DNA from: Glycomyces harbinensis
Lineage (GTDB): Bacteria > Actinomycetota > Actinomycetes > Mycobacteriales > Micromonosporaceae
Direction: 5' to 3'
DNA: 64,000 nt
Assembly: GCF_900101745.1 (NCBI RefSeq)
Contig: NZ_FNAD01000006.1
Coordinates: 186,001-250,000, forward strand
Within the stretch, counting starts at the first letter, position 1; every line of letters starts with the position of its first letter. The position numbers and the translations under genes are program-made. The notes under the pieces are model-generated. The model saw only the letters and a list, made by a program, of their open reading frames with translations, was not told where the DNA came from and made no database searches. Below, in pieces: positions 17,183 to 26,598 of the stretch.

Positions 17183-17389
17183 TCACGACGGCGGCACTGC
17201 CTCGGTCTCGCACGGGAATCCGCGTGCGGTGAGGAAGCCGCGCAACGTGGTGAGGTGCTCGTCGCAGGCGGCCCAGCGCTTCACGCGGTCGACGCTGTGC
17301 AGTCGGGGGTTGCGCCACAAGAGCATCCAGGCGGCCTCGCGGCGGCAGCCCCGGGCGGAGCAGATGGGCGTGTCGGCATCGGAGGTCAC
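17183..17389 (-). CDS. Conserved small cysteine/histidine protein
   Basis: The 68-aa product has CSARGC near the N terminus and WAACDEHLTTLRGFLTARGFP toward the end. Small proteins of this pattern (two Cys, then CxxH) recur beside PH-domain genes in actinobacteria and look like metal-binding proteins. The GTG at 17389 is preceded by no clear ribosome site. It lies 20 nt before the PH gene start, in the same direction. I cannot assign a function. Confidence 0.6.
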   Translation of the reverse strand: MTSDADTPICSARGCRREAAWMLLWRNPRLHSVDRVKRWAACDEHLTTLRGFLTARGFPCETEAVPPS

Positions 17390-17415
17390 TGTGCGATTGT
17401 GCTCGCTCCGCGGCC

Positions 17416-17979
17416 TCAACCGGTGCGGGGCCACACCGCTGTGTCGATGAACGCCTCGACCGCCTCGATCACGTCGGCCAGGGCGTGCGCGGAGTCCACC
17501 AGCGGCCGGCCGGGAATGAACAGGCCGTGGTCGGCCCCGCGGATCTCGCAGACCTCGCCGGGCAGGTCGGTCGCGAGCTTCTTGGTCCAGGCCGGGTCGG
17601 CGGAGCCGCCGATGAGCAGGAACGGCGCGGTCGCGCGGCGCAGGGCCTGCACGATCGGATAGTGCTGGAGCAGCGGCGTGAACCAGATCGCCGGGAGCCC
17701 GTGGTGGGCCGCGAGGACCGCGGCGGCCGACCCGAGGGACTTGCCGACCAGCAGCGGCGGGTCGTCGTTGTGGACCCGGTCGAGCACCGCCTCGGTCTGC
17801 TCGCACACCCCTTCGACCATGGACTGCTCGTCGGACGCGAGCCGGTCCACGTCCTTCCACACGATCGGATACGTATGGGCGCCGCGCGATTGCAGGGCCA
17901 CATGGGTGTACATCAGCAGCGGCCCCTGAACGCTGTAATTGCGTCCGGGGAGCAGGAGCGCTTGGCGGCGACGGGGCAT
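17416..17979 (-). CDS. Alpha/beta-hydrolase family protein
   Basis: The 187-aa protein is a small single-domain alpha/beta hydrolase. The nucleophile elbow is VGKSLGSAAA (Ser about residue 80), a G-x-S-x-G variant, with GSADPAW supplying the Asp and GADHGLF the His of the triad. It is similar in size to bacterial KANL3/Tex30-like hydrolases. AGTCTA on the plus strand (TAGACT on the coding strand) lies 7 nt before the ATG, so it is probably leaderless. Substrate unknown. Confidence 0.72.
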   Translation of the reverse strand: MPRRRQALLLPGRNYSVQGPLLMYTHVALQSRGAHTYPIVWKDVDRLASDEQSMVEGVCEQTEAVLDRVHNDDPPLLVGKSLGSAAAVLAAHHGLPAIWFTPLLQHYPIVQALRRATAPFLLIGGSADPAWTKKLATDLPGEVCEIRGADHGLFIPGRPLVDSAHALADVIEAVEAFIDTAVWPRTG

Positions 17980-17986
17980 GAGGGAA

Positions 17987-17992
17987 AGTCTA
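17987..17992 (-). promoter_or_regulatory. -10 element of a leaderless hydrolase promoter
   Basis: TAGACT on the minus strand ends 7 nt before the ATG at 17979; the intervening TTCCCTC cannot serve as ribosome site. Confidence 0.5.
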
Positions 17993-18040
17993 GTTCCGCC
18001 AGCGCCGAAATGAGGGTCCTGACGACTGGAGGGACGGAAG

Positions 18041-18234
18041 AGCCGCACGACCACGGGGGAAGTCGTGCGGCTTGGAGAAAGCATAGCGCTCCGACATTTC
18101 GCAGCAACGGATTGAATCCGCGCGGCGTGTCACGCCGCGGGGCAAACCCCCCTCCGCGTTTGCCGAAAAGCCGATGCGGCAGTGTAGACCTGCTGCGCCC
18201 CAAGGGGTTCGGCCACAACTGTCGGGTTCCCGAC
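18041..18234. other. Hairpin-rich gap between hydrolase and moxR
   Basis: The 361-bp gap holds no gene but four perfect inverted repeats: 18041-18051 with 18062-18072 (11 bp), 18121-18129 with 18131-18139 (9 bp), 18141-18147 with 18158-18164 (7 bp, loop with six C), and 18221-18226 with 18229-18234 (6 bp). It may be a structured moxR leader, a small RNA gene, or operators. No U-tract follows any of them. Confidence 0.5.
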
Positions 18235-18340
18235 AAAACCCGGTGCGGAGGCGCCACGCGGGTCCCAGCGGCCCCCTGCGCGCCTCGAACGGGCGAATTA
18301 GTATCGACAGCACCAGACCGACGCGCCTGAAGGAGCCGAC

Positions 18341-19444
18341 ATGGGATCACCCGAGGCCGACCGTTCGAACGACCGCCCGGCAGGGCCCTCCGCGACCGGG
18401 CTCCCCACGCCGGCCGAGAACGCCGCGCTGCTGGAGAAGGCCCTGTTCGAGATCAAGAAGGTCATCGTCGGCCAGGACGCCCTGGTGGAGCGGATGTTCG
18501 CCGCGCTCCTCGCCCGCGGGCACTGCCTCATCGAAGGCGTCCCCGGCGTCGCCAAGACCCTCGCGGTCGAGACCATGGCGAAGGTCGTCGGCGCCGACTT
18601 CAACCGCATCCAGTTCACCCCCGACCTGGTCCCCGCCGACATCGTCGGCACCCGCATCTACCGCCAGTCCACCGAGACCTTCGACGTCGAACTGGGCCCC
18701 GTCTACACCAACTTCGTCCTCGCCGACGAGATCAACCGCGCCCCCGCCAAGGTCCAGTCCGCGATGCTCGAGGTCATGGCCGAGCAGCGCATCTCCATCG
18801 GCGGCCAGACCCACGTCCTCCCCAAACCGTTCCTGGTCATGGCCACCCAGAACCCGATCGAGCAGGAGGGCGTCTACCCCCTCCCCGAAGCCCAGCGGGA
18901 CCGCTTCCTGTTCAAGGTCAACGTCGGCTACCCCACCGACTCCGAAGAACGCGAGATCGTCTTCCGCGTCGGCGTCGACACCCCCGTCCCCGACCGGGTC
19001 CTCGACACCGACGACCTCCTGCGCCTCCAGCAGGCCGCCGACGGCGTCTTCATCCACAACGCCCTGGTCGACTACGCCGTGCGCATCGTCATGGCCACCC
19101 GCAACCCCGCCGGCGCCGGACTCGGCGGCATCGCCCGCCACATCCAGTACGGCGCCAGCCCCCGCGCCTCCCTCGGCCTCATCCGCGCCACCCGCGCCAT
19201 CGCGCTCCTGAGGGGCCGCGACTACGCGCTCCCGCAGGACCTCGACGACATCGCACCCGACGTGCTGCGCCACCGCCTCGTGCTCTCCTACGACGCGATG
19301 GCCGACGGCATCAGCGCCGACCGCCTCGTCGCCCAGCTCCTCGCCGCCGTCCCGGCCCCCACCGTCACGCCCAGGCAGGACGCCGCACCGCGCGGGGCCG
19401 AGTCCTACCAGCCGGCCCAACCCCAGCAACCCGGCGCCTGGTAG
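18341..19444 (+). CDS. moxR: MoxR-family AAA+ ATPase
   Basis: The 367-aa AAA+ protein has Walker A GVPGVAKT, the pre-sensor motif LLADEINRAP-like FVLADEINRAPAKVQ (Walker B), sensor I ATQNPIEQEGVYPLPEAQRDRF and a C-terminal lid. MoxR proteins work as chaperones that mature partners, usually together with a VWA protein. The next genes, DUF58 and VWA, form that partnership. GAAGGAG precedes the ATG. The arrangement matches Rv1479-Rv1481. Confidence 0.92.
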   Translation: MGSPEADRSNDRPAGPSATGLPTPAENAALLEKALFEIKKVIVGQDALVERMFAALLARGHCLIEGVPGVAKTLAVETMAKVVGADFNRIQFTPDLVPADIVGTRIYRQSTETFDVELGPVYTNFVLADEINRAPAKVQSAMLEVMAEQRISIGGQTHVLPKPFLVMATQNPIEQEGVYPLPEAQRDRFLFKVNVGYPTDSEEREIVFRVGVDTPVPDRVLDTDDLLRLQQAADGVFIHNALVDYAVRIVMATRNPAGAGLGGIARHIQYGASPRASLGLIRATRAIALLRGRDYALPQDLDDIAPDVLRHRLVLSYDAMADGISADRLVAQLLAAVPAPTVTPRQDAAPRGAESYQPAQPQQPGAW

Positions 19445-19448
19445 GCCC

Positions 19449-20345
19449 ATGAACGTCGCCGACCTGCGCGCCCTCGACCGACTCCAGCTTCAAGTCACCC
19501 GCCGCCTCGACGGGCTCCTCCACGGCGACTACCTGGGCCTTTTGCCCGGCGCCGGCACCGAGGCCGGCGAAGCCCGCGAGTACCGGGCCGGAGACGACGT
19601 GCGCCGCATGGACTGGCCCGTCACCGCGCGCACCACCACACCGCACGTGCGCACCACCATCGCCGACCGCGAACTCGAGACCTGGCTCGCGATCGACCTG
19701 TCCCCGAGCCTCGACTTCGGCACCGTCGGCATGCTCAAACGCGAACTCGCCGAAGGCGCCGTCGCCGCCTTCGCCTACCTCGCCGGACGCGGCGGCAACC
19801 GCATCGGCGCCGTCATCACCGAGGGCGGCCCCGCCAAGGCGATCCCGCCCCGCCCCGGCCGCGGCGGCGCCCGCTCGCTCCTGCGCACCGTCACGACCTT
19901 CCCGCGCGGCGAAGGGGCCGGCGACCTCGCCGAACTCATCGACAAGACCCGCCGCCACGCCCGCCGACGCGGCCTCGCGATCGTCATCTCCGACTTCCTG
20001 GAGGACGAGGACGACCCGAGCGACTGGGCACGGGAACTGCGCCGCCTCGCCGTACGGCAGCAGGTCCTGTGCGTCGAAGTCCTCGACCCGGCCGAGCTCG
20101 CGCTCCCCGACGTCGGCGTCCTCGACCTGACCGACCCCGAGACCGGCGCCACCGTCGAAGTCCAGACCGGCAACGCCCGCTTCCGCGCCCGCTACGCCGA
20201 GGCCGCCGCGGCCCAGCGGGCCCGCATCGCCGACGGCATCCGCTCCGGCGGCGCCGCGCACCTGCGCCTGTCCACCGACTCGGACTGGCTGCGCGACATC
20301 GCCGCGTTCGTCGCCCAGCGCCGACACCTCGCCGCCTACCGCTGA
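19449..20345 (+). CDS. DUF58 domain protein
   Basis: The 298-aa protein starts 4 nt after moxR. It contains the DUF58 hallmark YRAGDDVRRMDWPVTARTTTPHVRTT (about 47-72) and a VWA-like fold with DLSPSLDFG (about 92-100) in place of a full MIDAS. It is a partner in MoxR-type systems linked to cell-envelope stress. No membrane span is seen. Confidence 0.88.
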   Translation: MNVADLRALDRLQLQVTRRLDGLLHGDYLGLLPGAGTEAGEAREYRAGDDVRRMDWPVTARTTTPHVRTTIADRELETWLAIDLSPSLDFGTVGMLKRELAEGAVAAFAYLAGRGGNRIGAVITEGGPAKAIPPRPGRGGARSLLRTVTTFPRGEGAGDLAELIDKTRRHARRRGLAIVISDFLEDEDDPSDWARELRRLAVRQQVLCVEVLDPAELALPDVGVLDLTDPETGATVEVQTGNARFRARYAEAAAAQRARIADGIRSGGAAHLRLSTDSDWLRDIAAFVAQRRHLAAYR

Positions 20346-20376
20346 CCAGCCGCTACCCGCGCATGAAGGAGAACTC

Positions 20377-21327
20377 TTGATCCGCCTGCTCGACCCGATG
20401 TGGCTCCTGGCGCTCGTCCCCGTCGCCGCGCTCGCCGCGGTCTACATCTGGGCCCAGTTCGCCCGCAAGCGGATCGCCGTGAGGTTCGCGAACGCCTCGC
20501 TCCTGGCCAAACTCGTGCCCAAGATCCCCGGCTGGCGCCGCCACCTCCCCGCCGGCCTGCTCGTCATCGCGCTGGCGCTCCTCGTCGGCGGCATGACCAA
20601 GCCGGCGGTCGACGTCGAAGAGCCCCAGGAGCGGGCCACGATCATCCTCGCCATCGACGTCTCACTGTCCATGATGGCCACCGACGTGGAACCGAACCGC
20701 ATCGACGCCGCCAAGGCCGCCGCGGCCGACTTCGTCGCCGAACTGCCCGAGCAGTACAACGTCGGCCTCGTCTCCTTCGCCGGGTTCGCCTCGGTCGTCG
20801 TGCCCCCCACCAAGAACCGCGCCGAGGTCACCAGCGCCATCAACGGCCTCACCCTCGCCGAGGCCACCGCCACCGGCGACGCCGTCTTCGCCTCGCTCCA
20901 GGCCGTCCAGCAGGTCATGCCCGACGCCACCGGCCAGCTCGCCCCGGCCCGCATCCTCCTGCTCTCCGACGGCTACCGCACCGCCGGCCGCACCGTGGAG
21001 GAGGCCGGCGAGGCCGCCGCCGCGGCCGAGATCCCCGTCTCCACCGTCGCGTTCGGCACCGACGAGGGCGTCATCGAACTCGACCAGGAACTCGTGTCCG
21101 TCCCCGTCGACCGCGAGGCCCTCGCCGGCCTCGCCGACGTCACCGGCGGCGACTACTACGAGGCCTTCTCCGCCGAGGAGCTGCGCGCCGTCTACGAGGA
21201 CATGGGCTCCTCCCTCGGGTACCGCACCATCGCCGAGGACGTCTCCCAGTGGTTCGTCGGCACCGCCATGATCCTGCTGTTCACCGCGGCCGGACTCAGC
21301 CTCGCCTGGACCTCGCGCCTCACATGA
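20377..21327 (+). CDS. Membrane-anchored VWA-domain protein (BatA-like)
   Basis: The 316-aa protein has membrane segments at about 8-27 and 55-72 and at the C terminus (about 290-312), with a VWA domain between. The MIDAS metal site DVSLSM (DxSxS) near residue 93 is intact. The TTG start has GAAGGAGA five nt upstream; that site is itself part of a five-codon minigene (ATG 20363) ending in a TGA that overlaps the TTG. It corresponds to Rv1481. Confidence 0.88.
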   Translation: MIRLLDPMWLLALVPVAALAAVYIWAQFARKRIAVRFANASLLAKLVPKIPGWRRHLPAGLLVIALALLVGGMTKPAVDVEEPQERATIILAIDVSLSMMATDVEPNRIDAAKAAAADFVAELPEQYNVGLVSFAGFASVVVPPTKNRAEVTSAINGLTLAEATATGDAVFASLQAVQQVMPDATGQLAPARILLLSDGYRTAGRTVEEAGEAAAAAEIPVSTVAFGTDEGVIELDQELVSVPVDREALAGLADVTGGDYYEAFSAEELRAVYEDMGSSLGYRTIAEDVSQWFVGTAMILLFTAAGLSLAWTSRLT

Positions 21328-22140
<813 letters not shown>

Positions 22141-22180
22141 CAGCAATACTCTTCAAGCATTGACAACCACGGAGGAACAC

Positions 22181-22963
22181 ATGTCTGGAATCTTGGACGG
22201 CAAACGACTGCTCATCACGGGTGTGATCACCGAGCAGTCACTCGGCTTCGGCGTGGCCAAGTACGCGCAGGAGCAGGGCGCCGAAGTGATCCTCACCGGA
22301 TTCGGGCGCATGTCCCTGGTCGAGCGCATCGCCAAGAAGCTGCCGACCCCTGCCCCGGTCATCGAGCTCGACGCGACCGACCCCGAGCAGCTCGCCGGCC
22401 TCGCCGACAAGGTCCGCGAGCACGTGGACGGCCTCGACGGCGTCCTGCACGCCATCGCCTACGCCCCGCCCTCGGCCCTCGGCGGGAACTTCCTCAACAC
22501 CCCTTGGGAAGACGTCGCCACCGCACTCCAGGTGTCGACCTTCTCGTACAAGTCCCTCGCCATGGCCTGCCTGCCGCTGATGGAGGGCGGAGGCTCCATC
22601 GTCGGCCTGACCTTCGACGCCAGCCAGGCCTGGCCGGTCTACGACTGGATGGGCGTGGCCAAGGCCGGGCTCGAGTCCGCCAACCGCTACCTCGCGCGCG
22701 ACCTCGGCCCCAAGGGCATCCGCGTCAACCTCGTCTCCGCCGGACCGCAGCGCACCATGGCCGCGAAGTCCATCCCCGGATTCGAGGCCTTCGAGGAGGC
22801 CTGGACCGCGCGCGCCCCCCTCGGCTGGTCGCTGACCGACTCCGAGCCGGTCGCCAAGGCCTGCGCGGCGCTCCTGTCCGACCTGTTCCCCGCCACCAGC
22901 GGCGAGATCCTGCACGTCGACGGCGGCTTCCACGCCGTCGGAGTCGAGCGCACCGAAAAGTAG
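22181..22963 (+). CDS. inhA: Enoyl-ACP reductase (NADH), InhA/FabI type
   Basis: This enzyme (260 aa) reduces the trans-2-enoyl-ACP double bond, last step of the elongation cycle. It opens with ILDGKRLLITGVITEQSLGF, the FabI/InhA cofactor site, and has the Tyr/Lys pair in VYDWMGVAK with the 7-residue spacing of InhA Y158/K165. GGAGGAA precedes the ATG. It forms an operon with fabG and hemH. A smaller actinomycete without mycolates would use it for normal fatty acids. Confidence 0.94.
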   Translation: MSGILDGKRLLITGVITEQSLGFGVAKYAQEQGAEVILTGFGRMSLVERIAKKLPTPAPVIELDATDPEQLAGLADKVREHVDGLDGVLHAIAYAPPSALGGNFLNTPWEDVATALQVSTFSYKSLAMACLPLMEGGGSIVGLTFDASQAWPVYDWMGVAKAGLESANRYLARDLGPKGIRVNLVSAGPQRTMAAKSIPGFEAFEEAWTARAPLGWSLTDSEPVAKACAALLSDLFPATSGEILHVDGGFHAVGVERTEK

Positions 22964-22973
22964 CGGAGCAGCC

Positions 22974-24053
22974 ATGTCTCTGAACGGCTCAGCCACGAAC
23001 GGCACCGCCGAGAACGGATACGACGCGGTACTGCTCGTCTCCTTCGGCGGTCCCGAGGGCCCGGGCGACGTCCTGCCGTTCCTGCGCAACGTCACCCGCG
23101 GCCGCGGGATCCCCGACGAGCGCCTCGCCGAAGTCGCCGAGCACTATTACCACTTCGGCGGGATCTCGCCGATCAACCAGTGGTGCCGGGAGGTCATCGA
23201 GGCCCTCCGCCAGGAGTTCCGCGTCAGCGGCATCGACCTGCCGATCTACTGGGGCAACCGCAACTGGCCGCCGATGCTCGTCGACGCGGTCACCCAGATG
23301 ACCGGCGACGGCGTCAAGCACGCCCTGGCGCTGTGCACCAGCGCCTACGGCTCGTACTCCTCGTGCCGCCAGTACGTCGAGGACATCAACGCCGCGCGCG
23401 CCGCCGTCGGCGAGACCGCACCGGTCATCGACAAGATCCGCCACTTCTTCGACCACCCCGGCTTCGTCGGCGGCTTCGCCGCCCAGCTGAAGTCGAGCCT
23501 CGACCAGATCGAGGACCAGTCGAAGACGCGCGTGGTGTTCACGGCGCACTCGATCCCGGACGTCATGGAGGAGTGCTCGGGCCCCGAGGGCGCCCGCTAC
23601 TCCGACCAGGTCGCCGAGGCCGCCGCCCTGGTCGCCGAACGCGCCGGATGGAACGGCCCCTTCGACGTGGTCTGGCAGTCCCGCTCGGGCCCGCCGTCGA
23701 TGCCGTGGCTCGCGCCCGACGTCAACGACCACCTGAAGGTCCTCGCCTCCGAAGGCGTCGACACCGTCGTGGTCAGCCCGGTCGGCTTCCTCTCCGACCA
23801 CATCGAGGTCCTCTGGGACCTCGACAACGAGGCCAAGGACACCGCGGCCGACCTCGGCCTGCGCTACCTGCGGGCCGGCACGCCCAGCGTCAACGCCGAC
23901 CTGGTCGGCATGTTCCGCGACCTGGTCGCCGAACGCGTCAAGGGCGCGCCGATCCGCCGCCTCGGCAAACTCCCGGTCTGGGACCCGACGGTCGAGGGCT
24001 GCTGCCCCGCCCGCCGTCCCCCGGCCCCCGAGAAGCACCGGGGCGGCCGATAG
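22974..24053 (+). CDS. hemH: Coproporphyrin ferrochelatase
   Basis: The 359-aa enzyme inserts iron into coproporphyrin III, the coproheme route of actinobacteria (also named cpfC). The metal-site His lies in FTAHSIP and the acidic residue in SDHIEVLWDLD. Cysteines at SSCRQY and at the C-terminal GCCPARR fit the [2Fe-2S] cluster known from the mycobacterial enzyme. It starts 10 nt after inhA. The first 15 residues are a loose Ser/Asn/Gly tail. Confidence 0.93.
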   Translation: MSLNGSATNGTAENGYDAVLLVSFGGPEGPGDVLPFLRNVTRGRGIPDERLAEVAEHYYHFGGISPINQWCREVIEALRQEFRVSGIDLPIYWGNRNWPPMLVDAVTQMTGDGVKHALALCTSAYGSYSSCRQYVEDINAARAAVGETAPVIDKIRHFFDHPGFVGGFAAQLKSSLDQIEDQSKTRVVFTAHSIPDVMEECSGPEGARYSDQVAEAAALVAERAGWNGPFDVVWQSRSGPPSMPWLAPDVNDHLKVLASEGVDTVVVSPVGFLSDHIEVLWDLDNEAKDTAADLGLRYLRAGTPSVNADLVGMFRDLVAERVKGAPIRRLGKLPVWDPTVEGCCPARRPPAPEKHRGGR

Positions 24054-24059
24054 GCCCCC

Positions 24060-24090
24060 GCCGGGCCCGCGCGACCGCCGCGGGCCCGGC
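24060..24090 (+). terminator. Hairpin after hemH
   Basis: Twelve-base arms (24060-24071 and 24079-24090) pair perfectly around a 7-nt loop, 7 nt past the hemH stop. There is no T-run. Confidence 0.65.
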
Positions 24091-24142
24091 ACCGCGCTCC
24101 CCGCAGTCCCCGCTGGTAGCAACCACATGACATGCTTGTGGT

Positions 24143-24586
24143 GTGGAACCCGTCTTCTTCTGGATCGTCGCCGCGGTGCTGCTCGGCGTGGCCGAGCTCT
24201 TCACCGGAACCCTGGTCCTCGCCATGGTCGCCGCCGGCGCCGCCCTCGCGGGCATCGCCGCCGCCCTCGGCGCGCCCTTCTGGCTCCAGGCCATCCTGTT
24301 CGGCGTCGGTTCCGTCGCCTCGATCTGGGGCCTGCGCCCCTTCCTCAGGCAGGCCCTCGAATCCGACCGAGGTGACGAGCGCCCCCGCACCTTCGGCACC
24401 CGCGCCATCGAGGGCGCCGAGGCCCGCGTCATCGAGACCGTCGACCTCTCGGGCGGCCTGGTCGAGATCGCGGGGGACAACTGGACCGCCTACCCGCTGG
24501 AGCCCGACCAGGTGCTGGAACCCGGGGAGAGCGCGACAGTGGTAGAAATCAAGGGAGCCACCGTCATCGTCTGGAAGCAGAGTTAG
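24143..24586 (+). CDS. NfeD-like membrane protein
   Basis: The 147-aa protein has two to three N-terminal membrane segments (about 4-70) and a C-terminal OB-fold (about 83-147: TFGTRAIEGAEARVIETVDLSGG, VEIKGATVIVWKQ). NfeD proteins pair with SPFH/stomatin proteins, and the SPFH gene follows 90 nt downstream. The start is a GTG; CATGCT 6 nt upstream may make it leaderless. Counterpart of Rv1487. Confidence 0.85.
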   Translation: MEPVFFWIVAAVLLGVAELFTGTLVLAMVAAGAALAGIAAALGAPFWLQAILFGVGSVASIWGLRPFLRQALESDRGDERPRTFGTRAIEGAEARVIETVDLSGGLVEIAGDNWTAYPLEPDQVLEPGESATVVEIKGATVIVWKQS

Positions 24587-24629
24587 CTGGAAACGCCCGT
24601 ATAGCCTTTCCGCATCGTCTGGAAGCAGA
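24565..24629 (+). repeat. 17-bp direct repeat at the nfeD end
   Basis: CATCGTCTGGAAGCAGA occurs at 24565-24581, coding the end of NfeD, and again at 24613-24629 in the gap before the SPFH gene, 31 nt apart. It looks like a small local duplication of the gene end. Confidence 0.8.
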
Positions 24630-24675
24630 CACCGACCGCCCGCCGATCCGCCAGACCACTGGAGGCTAGAACACC

Positions 24676-25713
24676 ATGGACCCGCTCGGCATACTCCTGC
24701 TGATCGTCGCGCTCTTCTTGATCATCGTGCTCTTCCGCTCGATCAAGATCGTGCCGCAGCAGTGGAACTACATCATCGAGCGCCTCGGCAAGTACCGACG
24801 CACGCTCGAACCCGGGCCCCGACTGCTGGTGCCCTTCGTCGACAACGTCCGCGCCAAGGTCGACCTCCGCGAACGCGTCGTCAACTTCCCGCCCCAGCCG
24901 GTCATCACCGCCGACAACCTCGGCGTGCAGATCGACACCGTGCTGTACTACATCATCACGCAGCCCACCGCGGCCGTGTACAACATCGACGACTACCTCG
25001 CGGGCGTCGAGCAGCTCACCACCACCACGCTCCGCAACGTCGTCGGCTCCCTCGACCTGGAGAAGACCCTCACCAGCCGCGAGGAGATCAACGCCCGCCT
25101 CGCCGCCGAGCTCGACAAGGCCACCGACAAGTGGGGCCTCAAGGTCACCCGCGTCGAGCTGCGCTCGATCGAGCCGCCGCTGAGCATCCGCGACGCCATG
25201 GAGAAGCAGATGCGCGCCGAGCGCGACCGCCGCGCCGCGATCCTCAACGCCGAGGGCACCAAGCGCTCCGCGATCCTCATGGCCGAAGGCGAGCAGCAGT
25301 CGCAGGTCCTGCGCGCCAAGGGCGCCCGCGACGCCGAGGTCCTCCGCGCCGACGGCCAGGCCAAGGCCATCCAGACGGTGTTCGCGGCCATCCACAAGGC
25401 CAAGCCCACCGACCGGCTCCTCGCCTACCAGTACCTCCAGACCCTGCCGAAGATCGCCCAGGGCGACGCCAACAAGGTGTGGGTCGTCCCGGCGGAGCTG
25501 ACCAAGGCCCTCGGCGGCATCGGCAACGCCCTCGGCGGCATCACCGGCGACGTCAACGAGGAGGAGGACGAGATCGAGGTCGACACGAGCGCCCTCGAAC
25601 TCGACGACTCCGCCGCCCAGGCCCTCGAAGCGGCCCAGCAGGCCGCTCGCGAGGTCCAGGACATCGGCGAAGGCAAGGCCAGGAACAACGAACTGCCGCC
25701 CTCACCGGCGTAG
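24676..25713 (+). CDS. SPFH/stomatin-like (band 7, QmcA type) membrane protein
   Basis: The 345-aa protein has an N-terminal membrane anchor (about 5-22), an SPFH domain (about 25-180 with RLGKYRRTLEPGP and VVNFPPQPVITADN), a long charged coiled coil (about 185-255, MEKQMRAERDRRAAILNAEG) and an acidic tail. Such proteins form rings in membrane microdomains and work with NfeD. Counterpart of Rv1488. GGAGG precedes the ATG. Confidence 0.92.
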   Translation: MDPLGILLLIVALFLIIVLFRSIKIVPQQWNYIIERLGKYRRTLEPGPRLLVPFVDNVRAKVDLRERVVNFPPQPVITADNLGVQIDTVLYYIITQPTAAVYNIDDYLAGVEQLTTTTLRNVVGSLDLEKTLTSREEINARLAAELDKATDKWGLKVTRVELRSIEPPLSIRDAMEKQMRAERDRRAAILNAEGTKRSAILMAEGEQQSQVLRAKGARDAEVLRADGQAKAIQTVFAAIHKAKPTDRLLAYQYLQTLPKIAQGDANKVWVVPAELTKALGGIGNALGGITGDVNEEEDEIEVDTSALELDDSAAQALEAAQQAAREVQDIGEGKARNNELPPSPA

Positions 25714-25722
25714 CGCGACGTG

Positions 25723-25758
25723 ACGCCCTGAGGCGGCCGCACGGCCGCCCCAGGGCGT
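25723..25758 (+). terminator. Terminator after the SPFH gene
   Basis: ACGCCCTGAGGCGGCC pairs with GGCCGCCCCAGGGCGT with one mismatch and is followed by TT. It ends the moxR-to-SPFH block. Confidence 0.7.
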
Positions 25759-25773
25759 TTCGCGCGCCTGCGG

Positions 25774-25779
25774 CACAAT
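25774..25779 (+). promoter_or_regulatory. -10 element of a leaderless methyltransferase promoter
   Basis: CACAAT ends 6 nt before the GTG at 25786, just behind the upstream terminator; there is no ribosome site. Confidence 0.5.
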
Positions 25780-25785
25780 CATCGG

Positions 25786-26598
25786 GTGCCCGACCCAGTG
25801 ACCCGCATCGACGACCCGGACGACGGGCGCCTCGGCGACTACCGCGCCCTGACCGACCTCGCCCTGCGCACCCGCTTCGAGCAGCCGAACGGCCTGTTCA
25901 TCGCCGAAGGACACCAGGTCATCGGCCGCGCACTGCGGGCCGGATACCGGATGCGGTCCATGCTCATCGACGCCAAGCGCGCCGACCAGCTCGCCCACCT
26001 CGCCGAAGGCGCCCCCTGCTACACCGCCGGGCCGGACGTGCTCGAATCGGTGACCGGCTTCCACGTCCACCGCGGTGCGCTGGCCTCGTTCCACCGCAGG
26101 GAACTCCCGGCCCCTTCCGAGCTCTTGACGACAGTGAAGCGCCTGGTCGTCCTCGAAGGCATCAACAACCACACCAACATCGGCGCGATCTTCCGCGTGG
26201 CGGCCGGGCTCGGCTTCGACGGCGTCCTGCTCGCCCCCGACTGCGCCGACCCGCTGTACCGGCGCAGCGTGCGCGTGAGCATGGGGGAGGTGTTCGCGGT
26301 GCCGTACGCCTACCTCGACCCGTGGCCGGGCGGCCTGCACCAGGTCCGCGAGGCCGGCTTCACGCTGCACGGGCTGAGCCCCTCGCGCGGGGCGATCGAC
26401 ATCGGCAAGGTCAGCGCCGCCGAACGGGAGCGCCCGGCGCTCATGTTCGGCGCCGAGGGTCCGGGCCTGACGGCCGCCGCCCTCGACGCCTGCGACCGCA
26501 CCGTGGTGATCCCCATGCACGCGGGCGTCGACTCGCTCAACGTCGCCGCGGCGACCGCCGTCGCGTGCTGGGAACTGTCGCAACCGGCCCCGCGCTAG
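25786..26598 (+). CDS. SpoU/TrmH-family RNA 2'-O-methyltransferase
   Basis: The 270-aa SPOUT enzyme has an N-terminal substrate domain (about 1-110: RTRFEQPNGLFIAEGHQVI) and the knotted C-terminal domain with motifs EGINNHTNIGAIFR, FGAEGPGL and SLNVAAA (AdoMet binding). The target ribose, rRNA or tRNA, cannot be told. It is probably leaderless. Its TAG stop is shared in a CTAG with the converging gene. Confidence 0.9.
   Translation: MPDPVTRIDDPDDGRLGDYRALTDLALRTRFEQPNGLFIAEGHQVIGRALRAGYRMRSMLIDAKRADQLAHLAEGAPCYTAGPDVLESVTGFHVHRGALASFHRRELPAPSELLTTVKRLVVLEGINNHTNIGAIFRVAAGLGFDGVLLAPDCADPLYRRSVRVSMGEVFAVPYAYLDPWPGGLHQVREAGFTLHGLSPSRGAIDIGKVSAAERERPALMFGAEGPGLTAAALDACDRTVVIPMHAGVDSLNVAAATAVACWELSQPAPR

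Noticed and set aside
18121-18164. 6C RNA motif
   Set aside because: Only one hairpin with a six-C loop is present on the plus strand; a 6C RNA needs two.
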